DNA of 64,000 bases from UBA5109 sp964606735. GTDB lineage: Bacteria > Pseudomonadota > Gammaproteobacteria > Pseudomonadales > Pseudohongiellaceae. Within the stretch, counting starts at the first letter, position 1. Every line of letters starts with the position of its first letter. A model generated the notes under the pieces. The model saw only the letters and a list, made by a program, of their open reading frames with translations, ran no database searches and had not been told where the DNA came from. The stretch covers positions 28,982 through 92,981 of the forward strand of contig CAZSHI010000008.1 of the NCBI GenBank assembly GCA_964606735.1. Direction: 5' to 3'. This document shows, piece after piece, positions 8,213 to 17,002 of this stretch. The position numbers were made by a program, and so were the translations under genes.

Positions 8213-9154
8213 TCAGAACCCCTTCTTTTCATAGTCCCAATCCGGGTTTTCGCACAGTCCACAATCCGTCCCAACAAACATGCGGGCAGCATTATGGTCA
8301 CCACGCAGTTGCCATTGCAGCCAGTTTACAGCGACCTGGGCAGCCGGGCCACCGTTGGGTTCCCAATAGGTTCCACCGTGACCTTTATTGATATTGGCCA
8401 CGGCAGTCGGAACACCATTAATACGTGCGTAATCATCCATGCCGTTTTCGTAGGCAATATCGGTTTCCCCGCCCAGGATATAAATAATTGATGTATGAAT
8501 TTCCTGCAGCAGTGTTTTGTCTGTTGACAGCCCGGTCATCACGGTAGCTCGGTCATTGAATAAACCGCTGTTCATGATAACGACGGTTGAAACACGTTCA
8601 TCACCGGCATTCATCAATGCCTGAACGCCGCCGCAACTGTATCCGGAAACGGCGATGGCGTCGGGGTCTATCAATCCAAAATAGGGGCTGCCAGGTCTAT
8701 CATTTTCAGCCAGGGCCCAGTCGATCGCGGCTTTAAGGTAAGCTGGCGTTGTTGCCGGCTCATTACTGTCTGCATCCGAAGCAGGTCGTTCTATGGCATC
8801 AGGTCCTGTATAAATTTCACCTGGAACGATGGCCAGATAACCGTGTGAAGCAACCTCCAAGGGGTGAAATCGTGAGTGCCCCGCATCGTCAGTACAACTG
8901 CCATTACCAAAGGCATAGACACCCAGTTTTGTATCGCCCATTGCATCAAGGTTTGCCGGACGGTAGACCACCTGATCATGCAGCGTGGGCTCAACGATTT
9001 TAATGGCAGGGAAGGGGCCTGTACCTGGTGTATCCGGTGAATTGTTACGCAAGTAGTCAATTTCTGCACTGCTCAGGCCATCATTTTCTTGGGCGAAGCT
9101 CAGTGTAGGCAGAGCAAAAAAAGCTAATAGGAGCGTTGTTTTCAAGGCAGGCAT
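8213..9154 (-). CDS. Secreted alpha/beta hydrolase with GYSCGG nucleophile motif
   Basis: A 313-residue enzyme with signal peptide (MPALKTTLLLAFFALPTLSFAQ region). The nucleophile elbow is GYSCGG (Ser inside GxSxG). A probable catalytic Asp sits in GGETDIAYENGMDDY and the His in NKGHGGTYW, completing an esterase-type triad. The C-terminus carries DCGLCENPDW, a two-cysteine tail shared with the two hydrolases at 20.8 and 21.8 kb. Family: dienelactone hydrolase/cutinase-like alpha/beta hydrolases; the substrate cannot be read from sequence. The ATG at 9154 is preferred over the longer start because AAGGAA lies 7 bases upstream and the signal peptide starts there. Confidence 0.85.
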   Translation of the reverse strand: MPALKTTLLLAFFALPTLSFAQENDGLSSAEIDYLRNNSPDTPGTGPFPAIKIVEPTLHDQVVYRPANLDAMGDTKLGVYAFGNGSCTDDAGHSRFHPLEVASHGYLAIVPGEIYTGPDAIERPASDADSNEPATTPAYLKAAIDWALAENDRPGSPYFGLIDPDAIAVSGYSCGGVQALMNAGDERVSTVVIMNSGLFNDRATVMTGLSTDKTLLQEIHTSIIYILGGETDIAYENGMDDYARINGVPTAVANINKGHGGTYWEPNGGPAAQVAVNWLQWQLRGDHNAARMFVGTDCGLCENPDWDYEKKGF

Positions 9155-9264
9155 GGGCGGTTCCTTGTTTTTATTGTCTATGTCCAATGAAACAGTATTT
9201 ATCCGCTTGAAGTCAATGTGGGGCCAGTGAAAATCGGCAAGTTTCTCCTTGGCTTCTTGTCGGC

Positions 9265-9894
9265 TTAATTAGCTTCGCGCCAGAATTCTTGCATGCAGGG
9301 GTAAGTGTCATCCGGTTCCAGTGCCACACAGGCCTGGCTGTCCATATTGAGTTGTACCAGTCGTGCTACCAGATCATCGAAGCTCATTTCAGCCTGCTGG
9401 TAGCTTCTGACAATCTGCTGGGCTGCCAGCGCACGCTCGTTTTCACGTTGATTCAGATCTTCCACGTTTGCGCTATAGCGAGCTTCCCGGGCGTTAAGCT
9501 GGTCGAACTGGGCGGTCAGAGTGGTGTTACGGTTTTCAAGGTCAATTCGCTGGTCTTCACAGGCGCTTAAGGCTTCATTACTTAAGGCTTGTCCGGCACA
9601 GTTCTGGGTGTAATCGGCAATGCCACTGTTAAGCATATCCAGCGCCGAATGATAACTTGCCAGCTGCTGATCCAGCTGGGCATTTTCATCGTTGAGGCGA
9701 TCGGCTTCGCTGCGAAGGGTCTCCTGTGCCCGGGTGTTCTCTGCAAGTGCAGAGGCCAGCTGCAGTAATTGCGCATAACTGTTATCAAGTTCCTGCAGTA
9801 AAGCAGAAGCCGTATCGTTCATGTTCTGGGCATGCAGACTGCTGCCGATACTCAGGCTAATAAGGCTTAAGACAAGGTGAATAGCGTTTTTCAT
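9265..9894 (-). CDS. Periplasmic coiled-coil protein, unknown function
   Basis: About 209 residues with a signal peptide (HLVLSLISLSIGSSLHAQ) followed by long heptad-rich segments, for example LLQELDNSYAQLLQLASAL and LRSEADRLNDENAQLDQQL, indicating an extended coiled coil. Three or four cysteines lie in the second half (NCAGQ, ACEDQ, ACVALE, PCMQEFW). I do not recognise a named family. An upstream in-frame ATG at 9900 is also possible; longer forms lack a clean signal peptide. It sits between the DUF5916 barrel gene and the alpha/beta hydrolase, all on the minus strand with gaps of 139 and 110 bases. Confidence 0.7.
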   Translation of the reverse strand: MKNAIHLVLSLISLSIGSSLHAQNMNDTASALLQELDNSYAQLLQLASALAENTRAQETLRSEADRLNDENAQLDQQLASYHSALDMLNSGIADYTQNCAGQALSNEALSACEDQRIDLENRNTTLTAQFDQLNAREARYSANVEDLNQRENERALAAQQIVRSYQQAEMSFDDLVARLVQLNMDSQACVALEPDDTYPCMQEFWREAN

Positions 9895-10033
9895 GAACAT
9901 CTTGTTGTTCTGCCAGTTTGATATCCCGGATGATTCATTTGAAGTATTTTTACCGGAGCTGTCAACAGGCAGGTCTTTGCCTGTGAGGAAGATCACAGCC
10001 TGGTCTGAATGTCAGTACAGCCTGAACAGAGGA

Positions 10034-12241
10034 TCAGAAGCGAAAATTTCGGGTATATTTAATGACAAACTCCGAGTCCAGGGAGTTCATTTCGCTGAAG
10101 GCGCCGGCTGTGGAATCAAAATTGTAGTTGATCACCAGATAGAGGTTCTCTCCTGCACGGGGGTTCCAGCGTAAACGGCTATTCAGCCCCATGGTTCCAG
10201 AACCATTGTCATATTGCAGCAGGTTGACCCAGGACCAGCGCACATTGAAGGCAAGGCTGGCGTTGAGTCGGATCAAGCGGGTAATGAAATCTCCGGCAGG
10301 CAGGCTGGCACTGGTGTAATTGTAAGAAAAATCCAGTGAAAGATTTCGGTTCGGATCCCAGTTGAGGCCGCCATTGATCTGGGTGCGATCTCCGTCATAG
10401 AACTCACCATCCACTAAAGTCAGGCTGGGTGAGAGCGTTCGATTACGGCTGCCACGGATCAGTAACTGGGCTGAGTTAAAGGAATATTCGCCAGCGGGAA
10501 TAATGATTCCAGGCCTTATCTGAAATGGCTGGACCAGGTTTTCTTTTTCATTTCGCAACATCATGAATGCAAGGTCACCGCGCTGGGTATCAAAGGAAAG
10601 CGGGTTGAACTGGATGAAGCTGCTTTGCAGTTCACCAGTTGCAATATCCTCAAAATATTCACCCCGAAAAACCCAGGTGTAATTGCGGATAAAGGGATTG
10701 CCGTTGGTGAATAAACGATAGTTGGAGGCAAAACCCAAACGTTCGACACCACGACGATTGGCAAAACCCAGAGTTGGATTATATTGAGCGCCATAATAGC
10801 TGTAATCCAGCTCAAGACTGGCGCCTGTACCAAGTGTGGCATAGTTGATGTTGGCGTTATAGGCCTTGTCATCGCCTTCAAGACCATCCGTATCGGACTG
10901 CTGATACCAGAGGTCGCCAGACAGCGTATGACTGTCGGAAAACTGGGTATTGCGGTAATTGAAGTCGACGCCGGCCAGCGAATTACCGTTTTCGCTGTTC
11001 GGATCACCACTGGTAAAAATCGCGCCAACTCTGGATTCGGCAAGTACGTTTGAGGTAATACGCCCGACAAAGACATCCTGGCCAGTCAGGCCGGGGCGGT
11101 CCCCCTGCTGAATGGCCAGGGCGCCGACACTGATGTCACCGATGCGTCCTGCCAGTTTGCCACCAATATCTATATCCACTGGCTGTCCTGTTGCCGGGTT
11201 CAGGCCAATACGCCGAGAATAAAAAGGGATGGCATTGTTCAGTTTGGCGCCTGGGGGGGCATTGCCACCGCCGCCGCCACCGCTGATGTTGCCAAAGCTG
11301 AAAATTTCGGAATCCTGCAGGAAGAAGTCGCGTTTTTCCGGAAAAAACAGTGAAAAGCGGGTCAGGTTGACCTGGCGGTCATCGACCTCGGTTGCCGAGA
11401 AGTCGGTATTCAGGGTCATCACCCCGGTCAGGTTCGGAGTAAATTTGTAAAAAACATCCAGTGAAGGATCGACCCGGTCATCATTGGTATCGGTGACATA
11501 GTTTTCTGATTGAGCGACTGTGATCGAAGGCACGATATCCAGACCAAGACCCTGCTGGATGCCACTGATACCGGAGACCTGTCCGGCTGTAGAGGGGCTG
11601 GTGGTGCGATTGAACGAAGACCAGTAAATTCGTTCATTCTTACGGGCAATGCTGCGTCCGAGATTTAGTCCCCATTCTTCGGTATTGGGATCAAAGTTCA
11701 GGGTGGTGAAAGGAATAATCATCTCTGTGGTCCAGCCCTGATCATCGATGCGGGATTCCACCTGCCAGATACCGCTCCAGTCATTATTGTAGGAGGTGGG
11801 GCTTTCCCAGGTGCCTTCGCTGCGGACCCCATTAGGGTTTGTCTGAAAGTAAAAAGCCGTTCTGTCGTTGTTAAAGGTATCCAGCAGGATATCGGCGGTG
11901 TCATCGCCAAAAACGTTCTGACCCTGAATGAGCTGACGGGCTCTGATCAGGGAGGGCTCGCTGTCATACAGGCGCGCCGCCATGTAGAAATTATTTTCAT
12001 CATAGGTGATATAGAACTCACTGCGCTCGGTGGCCTCGCCATGATCAACCGGTTGTACCTGATGAAATTCCGTGATCACTGTGGCTTCTTGCCAGATCGG
12101 ATCGTCCAGCATGCCATCCAGCACGGGCTCCAGGTTGGTACGGCTTATCTGGGTTGTACTGTTGCTGGTGGCCGGTTGGGCCTGCAGCTGTAAACTGAGG
12201 AAAATCAGGTAAATGACGGCGATGGGCTGTATTAAGCGCAA
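10034..12241 (-). CDS. DUF5916 outer-membrane protein with family 9-like carbohydrate-binding domain
   Basis: A 735-residue protein with a signal peptide (AVIYLIFLSLQLQAQ). The N-terminal domain carries the CBM9-like pattern VLDGMLDDPIWQEA, then TYDENNFYMAARLYD, and DDTADILLDTFNNDRTAFYF. The remainder is rich in alternating beta strands ending in an aromatic C-terminus (FVIKYTRNFRF), typical of an outer-membrane barrel. The conserved block FFPEKRDFFLQDSEIF marks DUF5916. A glycine-rich stretch (SGGGGGGNAPPG) follows it. Members of this family are predicted to bind or import glycans or other ligands at the outer membrane, but no transport substrate is established. It is the first gene of the leftward run that ends in cassette 1. 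Confidence 0.85.
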   Translation of the reverse strand: MRLIQPIAVIYLIFLSLQLQAQPATSNSTTQISRTNLEPVLDGMLDDPIWQEATVITEFHQVQPVDHGEATERSEFYITYDENNFYMAARLYDSEPSLIRARQLIQGQNVFGDDTADILLDTFNNDRTAFYFQTNPNGVRSEGTWESPTSYNNDWSGIWQVESRIDDQGWTTEMIIPFTTLNFDPNTEEWGLNLGRSIARKNERIYWSSFNRTTSPSTAGQVSGISGIQQGLGLDIVPSITVAQSENYVTDTNDDRVDPSLDVFYKFTPNLTGVMTLNTDFSATEVDDRQVNLTRFSLFFPEKRDFFLQDSEIFSFGNISGGGGGGNAPPGAKLNNAIPFYSRRIGLNPATGQPVDIDIGGKLAGRIGDISVGALAIQQGDRPGLTGQDVFVGRITSNVLAESRVGAIFTSGDPNSENGNSLAGVDFNYRNTQFSDSHTLSGDLWYQQSDTDGLEGDDKAYNANINYATLGTGASLELDYSYYGAQYNPTLGFANRRGVERLGFASNYRLFTNGNPFIRNYTWVFRGEYFEDIATGELQSSFIQFNPLSFDTQRGDLAFMMLRNEKENLVQPFQIRPGIIIPAGEYSFNSAQLLIRGSRNRTLSPSLTLVDGEFYDGDRTQINGGLNWDPNRNLSLDFSYNYTSASLPAGDFITRLIRLNASLAFNVRWSWVNLLQYDNGSGTMGLNSRLRWNPRAGENLYLVINYNFDSTAGAFSEMNSLDSEFVIKYTRNFRF

Positions 12242-12472
12242 AATCTGTATCCCCGAGGGCTATTCACAAAAAAAAAGGGAGTATAGCGGCTCAAACGAGT
12301 TAAAAAAGGCTTGTGCAGGGAAATGCAGTGTGTTTCTTTATTTTTCCTTATTTTATAGGTGCATAGCTTAAATTCTCTGCCGTTTAGGCTGCTCGAATCA
12401 TTGTCCATGAAGATCAGGTGGAATACCGCTAGAATGAAGCTTTCAAGACCGGTCCAGTAACAGGAAACAGAC

Positions 12473-13042
12473 ATGCCTTTATCAAAACCTGTCGCCAGAG
12501 CAGCGATGCATACCCGCACCATCAAGTACCAGGGTTACCAAAGGGAAGATGGCCTATGGGACATCGAAGGACATCTGATTGATACCAAAAGCTATCCGAT
12601 CAGCAATAAATGGCGTACCACGATTGCTGTCGGCGAACCCCTGCATGAAATGCTGGTCCGCATTACGGTAGATGAAAAGATGGAGATTCATGATGTGGAA
12701 GCTGTGACGGAAAACAGCCCTTTTGCCATCTGTCCTGAGATCACCCCTAATTACAAGGCGCTGGTGGGCATTGTGATGGGCCGGGGTTGGCGCCAGAAGG
12801 TCAGACAGAAAGTGGGAGGAGTTGGCGGTTGTACCCATATCACCGAATTACTGTTTCCCATGGCGACCGTGGCTTTTCAGAGCATGTCACCATTTCGAAA
12901 GAGAATGGAGGGCAGGCAGAATACTGAAGAGGGTACAGAGGAGAAAAAACGTCCTGTCGTATTGAATACCTGCCATGCCTGGGCCACTGATTCTGAAGTG
13001 GTGAAGGAGCATGAGCCCGATTTTTATACCGGTGCAGAGTAG
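12473..13042 (+). CDS. DUF2889-family protein
   Basis: A 189-residue cytoplasmic protein with no signal peptide. The pattern YQREDGLWDIEGHLIDTKSY near residue 22, VGEPLHEMLVRITVD, PFAICPEI, and GCTHITELLFPMATVAFQ fits the uncharacterised DUF2889 family (PF11136), which often occurs near aromatic or ester catabolism genes in proteobacteria. Conserved His and Cys residues in CTHITE and NTCHAW could bind a metal, but this is speculation. It is divergent from the DUF5916 gene with about 230 bases between them that should hold both promoters. Confidence 0.8.
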   Translation: MPLSKPVARAAMHTRTIKYQGYQREDGLWDIEGHLIDTKSYPISNKWRTTIAVGEPLHEMLVRITVDEKMEIHDVEAVTENSPFAICPEITPNYKALVGIVMGRGWRQKVRQKVGGVGGCTHITELLFPMATVAFQSMSPFRKRMEGRQNTEEGTEEKKRPVVLNTCHAWATDSEVVKEHEPDFYTGAE

Positions 13043-13137
13043 TCCTGCAAGTCAGCCTGAAACGCATAGGTTTTATGCGGGCCATTGTGTAATATACCGA
13101 CACAACATGTCGCTTTTCACTGTATGGGGGATACACC

Positions 13138-13713
13138 TTGAATATTATTAAATCAATGACAATTACCGCACTGGCTGTTTTGCTCAGTGCCTGTAGCTGG
13201 GTCAGTTTTAACAGCATGCGTACCATTTTCGATGGCAGCAGCATGGCGAACTGGAATGAGGTCGGAAACGCCGACTGGACTTTCGCCAATGGCTATGTCG
13301 AGGGTTCCGGGCAGGCGGGTTTCCTGGTCTCAGCCAGGCCCTATGATGACTATCGATTGGAAGTTGAGTTCTGGACCAGTCCCGAAGCTAATAGCGGCGT
13401 TTTCATCCGCTGTGACAGCAGTCAAAACATCGGCGCAGAAAACTGCTATGAAGTTAATATTTTTGACCAGCGCGCCGATCCGACCTACCGAACTGGCAGT
13501 ATTGTGAATGTTGCAGCCCCGATGGCACAGCTTGATGCTGCCAATCAGTGGAATCGCTTTGAAATTCTTGCACAGGGATCCCATCTGGAAGTCCGCATGA
13601 ATGGTGTTGAGACCGTCAATGTTGATGATGAGCAACTGAGCTCCGGCTTCATTGCACTGCAATACGGTCAGGGTGTGGTGAGATTCCGTGAAGTGCGTAT
13701 ACAGGAGTTGTGA
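13138..13713 (+). CDS. DUF1080-domain lipoprotein (3-keto-disaccharide hydrolase-like fold)
   Basis: A 191-residue lipoprotein. The signal peptide ends LLSAC (lipid attachment at Cys 19), and the rest is one jelly-roll domain: IFDGSSMANWNEVGNADW, YDDYRLEVEFWTSPEANSG, FIRC, and RFREVRIQEL at the end. DUF1080 (PF06439) proteins are concanavalin-like domains; some hydrolyse 3-keto-glycosides, others are only binding modules, so enzymatic function is uncertain. The start is the TTG at 13138, with GGGGGA 7 bases upstream and a complete lipoprotein signal directly following. It ends 140 bases before the MBL gene. Confidence 0.82.
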   Translation: MNIIKSMTITALAVLLSACSWVSFNSMRTIFDGSSMANWNEVGNADWTFANGYVEGSGQAGFLVSARPYDDYRLEVEFWTSPEANSGVFIRCDSSQNIGAENCYEVNIFDQRADPTYRTGSIVNVAAPMAQLDAANQWNRFEILAQGSHLEVRMNGVETVNVDDEQLSSGFIALQYGQGVVRFREVRIQEL

Positions 13714-13853
13714 AGTCTAGGGCAGCCTGGATACAGCGTCATTTCCAACGATAAAAAATCTATAAATTACTTCATAAAAAATTTATAAGCTATTGAAATA
13801 ATTATTTATTATATCAGGCTTTACGCTTACTGTCTTTCGCAGGAGGGATGCTT

Positions 13854-14804
13854 ATGTTGATTCGTCATGTGCCTGGATTAATCCTTTTACTCTGCGCCAT
13901 TTCCAGCTCCCACCTGCTAGCCCAGACCTCATTGCGGCACGAGCAGGAAACCCTTGCTACGGGGCCGATGAAGATTGAGCGGGTCAAGGATGGCCTGTAT
14001 ATGATCCGTGGTCCTTTTACCCCCTGTATGTTTGATGTGTGTACCCCCGGGGGGCGCAGCTATGCAGATGACCTGAATCATGAAAGTGGTGATATTGCCG
14101 TACGTGTTACACCGGAAGGTCTGATCGTAGTGGACAGCAAGTTCAATGACATGGTCGATGATGCGCTTGCCCTGATACGGAGCATATCACCCTTGCCGAT
14201 CAAGTATGTACTGAATACGCACCACCATCCTGATCACGCCCAGGGCAACAGCGTCTTTGACATGACTGGCATGAATATTGTCGGGCATCGCAATGCCCGC
14301 AACAATTTTCTGCGAATCGGACAGCCCGGTGAACCGAACATGGTGTTTGAGCGTGAGGCATCGGTATTTCTTGGCGGGGTAGAGGTGCGTTTGCTGTATG
14401 TCGGTCGCGGCCACACTGATGGCGATAGCATCATTTATTTTCCGGATTTGAGAACCGTGCATACTGGTGACCTGATCATTGATGGTATGCCCTATATTGA
14501 TTATTCCTCGGGCGGCAGCGCTGTTGAATGGATTCAGACGATTGATGCTTTGCTGGAAATTGATTTTGATACTGTCATCCCGGGTCATGGCTGGCTGATG
14601 GATAAAGACGATGTCCTTGCCTATAAGTACCGCTTTGAGGAAATGAACCGGCGTATGCGCGATCTGGCTCAGCGAGGCGTACCCATTGAAGAGCTTGTGG
14701 ATGCGCTGAATCTCGAGGAACTGGGCTGGGATAATACGGTCAGCACAGCGACCTGGCTAAACAACAGTCTGGTGCCGTATTACGAGGAGATGGCCAATCT
14801 GTGA
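13854..14804 (+). CDS. Secreted MBL-fold metallohydrolase with intact zinc motif
   Basis: A 316-residue secreted protein. The zinc motif is intact: HHHPDH at residues 123-128 (ligands His 123, His 125, Asp 127, His 128), then His in GRGHTDGD, Asp in HTGDLI and His in IPGHGW. It should bind two zinc ions and hydrolyse an unknown ester or lactone-like bond. A distinctive insert CMFDVCTPGGRSYADD lies before the fold. This protein lacks the C-terminal signature of the cassette MBLs, so it is a separate subfamily. The ATG at 13854 is preferred over 13848 because the AGGAGG at 13841-13846 is 7 bases away from it but only 1 base from the earlier one. A lipase-like gene follows after 34 bases. Confidence 0.87.
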   Translation: MLIRHVPGLILLLCAISSSHLLAQTSLRHEQETLATGPMKIERVKDGLYMIRGPFTPCMFDVCTPGGRSYADDLNHESGDIAVRVTPEGLIVVDSKFNDMVDDALALIRSISPLPIKYVLNTHHHPDHAQGNSVFDMTGMNIVGHRNARNNFLRIGQPGEPNMVFEREASVFLGGVEVRLLYVGRGHTDGDSIIYFPDLRTVHTGDLIIDGMPYIDYSSGGSAVEWIQTIDALLEIDFDTVIPGHGWLMDKDDVLAYKYRFEEMNRRMRDLAQRGVPIEELVDALNLEELGWDNTVSTATWLNNSLVPYYEEMANL

Positions 14805-14838
14805 TCAGCTCAGTCAAGACTGAGTTTAAGGAGGAAAG

Positions 14839-16029
14839 ATGAAAAGTTTGTATCAAATCCTGCTGTTTCCGGCACTGCTGTGTTTTTACACTGCCTTGCA
14901 GGCGCAGCCCTTTGCACAAGGGCCTGCAGGTGCCGGATTCTGGGATGTAATTCCAGACAGCGTCAATGATGGCGCTCAACCCGGGGATATTTACTGGATG
15001 CAGGAACGTAGCGATGCGCCGCCGCATGCCAGAGGCTGGAATGTGATTTATGTCAGTGAAGGTGCCGCAGGAGAGCTCGACTATGTTTCGGGTGAAATCT
15101 ATGTGCCTCGGGCTCCTGCCGATACGCCTCGCGAAATTATCATCTGGGCGACAGGTACCACTGGCACCCAGGACTCCTGTGCGCCTTCACGCAATGAGCT
15201 CTATACGCTGGATGGCAGCTCGAGCCGGGTTCCCGGCATTGAGAGTCTGTTGGCACGCGGCTATGTCGTTGTGATGAGCGACTATCAGGGCTCGGGTGTG
15301 CCAGGTGCAACGGCTTATTTGCAGGGAGCGCTACAGGCCAAGGCTTCTTTTGATATTGCTCGTGCAGCAAGAAATCTCCCCGTGGCCATGGCCGGCACGG
15401 ATGTTGGGATTTACGGCTTTTCACAGGGAGGTCAGACGGCCTTGTGGGCTGCCCATATTGCCGCTGACTATGCCCCTGAATTTGAATTGGCAGGAGCCAT
15501 ACCATTGGCGCCAGCTTCGCGACATCTCGATTTGTCCTTTTATGACCTCGATATCCCGGTGAACAGCGGTTATTTCATCATGCGCATGGCAGGGCTTCAG
15601 GTAGGACATCCCGAGCTGAAACTCAGTGATATTTTGACGGAAACCGGCCTGGCCATGCTGACTGCTCAATCCTGGGGTTGCTATGAAATTTTCGACGCAG
15701 CTGCCCAGTTGAATGAGCCCTATGCCAAGCCGGAAGCACTGCAGCCAGGCACAGCCTGGCGGTCCTGGCTGGAAGAAAACGATGAATTTTTACCGATTCC
15801 GCGTGAGATACCCTTTCTGATTATTCAGGGTGATGAAGATGTCGACGTGCCGGTTGAACTGACCCGCCGGGTTCTTGCGGATATGTGCGAGCAGGGCAAT
15901 AGGGTTTCTTATATTGAAATGGCGGGTGCCGATCATTTTGGTGTTTTTGAACCGGGGGGTGCCATGGCAGCAGACTGGTTCGCGGCCAGGTTTGCCGGAG
16001 AACAGCTGCAGGATGCCACCTGCAACTGA
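14839..16029 (+). CDS. Secreted lipase-family alpha/beta hydrolase
   Basis: A 396-residue secreted enzyme with a signal peptide ending ALQAQ. It has the nucleophile elbow GFSQGG (GxSxG), a probable acid in QGDEDVDVP and a histidine in GADHFG, in the right order for a serine hydrolase. The overall arrangement (early VSGEIYVPRAP, then GTTGTQDSCAPS, then SDYQGSG) resembles secretory lipases of the PF03583 type. Substrate is unknown; esters of long or bulky acids are typical of the family. GGAGGAAAG lies just before the ATG. It is downstream of the intact MBL gene by 34 bases, probably in one transcript that ends at the hairpin near 16.08 kb. Confidence 0.84.
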   Translation: MKSLYQILLFPALLCFYTALQAQPFAQGPAGAGFWDVIPDSVNDGAQPGDIYWMQERSDAPPHARGWNVIYVSEGAAGELDYVSGEIYVPRAPADTPREIIIWATGTTGTQDSCAPSRNELYTLDGSSSRVPGIESLLARGYVVVMSDYQGSGVPGATAYLQGALQAKASFDIARAARNLPVAMAGTDVGIYGFSQGGQTALWAAHIAADYAPEFELAGAIPLAPASRHLDLSFYDLDIPVNSGYFIMRMAGLQVGHPELKLSDILTETGLAMLTAQSWGCYEIFDAAAQLNEPYAKPEALQPGTAWRSWLEENDEFLPIPREIPFLIIQGDEDVDVPVELTRRVLADMCEQGNRVSYIEMAGADHFGVFEPGGAMAADWFAARFAGEQLQDATCN

Positions 16030-16065
16030 GCTGAATTAGCGCAAGCCTTACTGAGACGGGGAGCA

Positions 16066-16099
16066 TAAAAAAGGGCATGCCAAGCATGCCCTTTTTTTG
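16066..16099. terminator. Bidirectional intrinsic terminator
   Basis: AAAAAAGGGCATGC, a CAA loop, then GCATGCCCTTTTTTT. The stem of 8 GC-rich pairs plus flanking A:T pairs gives U-tracts on both strands. It serves the lipase gene on the plus strand and cassette 2 on the minus strand. Confidence 0.9.
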
Positions 16100-16114
16100 T
16101 CTGCAGTGTCCTTT

Positions 16115-17002
16115 CTAAAAGTCTCTGCCGGCAGGAGGTGTCGCTCCTTCCGGTGGTGGCAGAGTTTCGCAGGGGCTCGGATTCCATTTGGAATCATCTG
16201 CTTCACGCCGAAAATGCGTTGTCGTGACATAGGGGCTATTCAGATACGTGGGATCATCAACAATGGTGGTGACCACAAACCATTCTTCACCCTGTGGGTC
16301 GGTCAGGCGGTTATAAAACTCAGTCAGTACGGTATCTTCGCTGTAGGGAACGCCATTTGGTCTGAGATAGCCGGCTTCCAGGCGTGTGGTAATGACCTTG
16401 AGATTACCACCTGGCGGCGGAACATCATCAGGGCCTGCTGTGCTGACCCGATTGATCATGATGTTTTCCCAGTCAGCCACGCTGTATCCTTGCAGGCTTT
16501 TTTCTCGAGTGGCGCCCTCCAGCATCATATTGAGCAGGGGACGACGGCCAGTGTCGGAAAAATGAAACAGGCGAGTCTGGGAACCGCTATCCGTATCAAT
16601 ACGCAGGGTGTAGTCATCCTGCCAACTGATTTTCAAACGAGTCGGCACGCGCATGATTCTGGCCGCACCGAAGGCCTTGCACTGCAGGCCCGCTGCATTG
16701 TCTGCTTCCAGATCCCAGTTATCAGCTACTTCCTGAGCGTTGGGTTTCAACGGAATGCTCATGGTGTCACCAATGGCGGGTGTCAGCATGCGGTAAGCCC
16801 AGTCTTCATTGACCACAGAGACCCAGTTTCCAGTTAAATCGATCGGTGCCTCGGCACGGCCTGGCGCTGCCACAGGAACCGGGCCGTTGCCACGCTGGGC
16901 ATAAGATGGCAGTGCCAAAACAAGCAGCAGGCAAAAGCCCAGCAGGAGCAGGCAGGCTTTCTGGGTGCTTTTCAGCGAGATGGTTTTAACGTAAGTCTTC
17001 AT
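16115..17002 (-). CDS. Cassette 2 family A secreted protein (unknown function)
   Basis: A 295-residue secreted protein with a long signal peptide (ACLLLLGFCLLLVLALPSYAQ). Motifs of family A: IDLTGNWVSVVNEDWAYRM, LTPAIGDTMSIP, the conserved Cys in LQCKAFGAARIM, LKISWQDDYTLRIDTDSGSQ, GYLRPNGVPYSEDTVLTE, VDDPTYLNSPY and the second Cys in WNPSPC. It is very close to the cassette 5 copy at 58.2-59.1 kb. The ATG at 17000-17002 lies inside the MBL gene, giving a 17-base overlap, with GGAGG upstream; the longer open frame is rejected because it lacks a signal peptide at its start. Function unknown. Confidence 0.87.
   Translation of the reverse strand: MKTYVKTISLKSTQKACLLLLGFCLLLVLALPSYAQRGNGPVPVAAPGRAEAPIDLTGNWVSVVNEDWAYRMLTPAIGDTMSIPLKPNAQEVADNWDLEADNAAGLQCKAFGAARIMRVPTRLKISWQDDYTLRIDTDSGSQTRLFHFSDTGRRPLLNMMLEGATREKSLQGYSVADWENIMINRVSTAGPDDVPPPGGNLKVITTRLEAGYLRPNGVPYSEDTVLTEFYNRLTDPQGEEWFVVTTIVDDPTYLNSPYVTTTHFRREADDSKWNPSPCETLPPPEGATPPAGRDF

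Noticed and set aside
16097..16837. 246-codon open frame on the plus strand opposite cassette 2 family A
   Set aside because: It is antisense to a gene with clear signal peptide, conserved motifs and ribosome site; its own translation has no recognisable domain.
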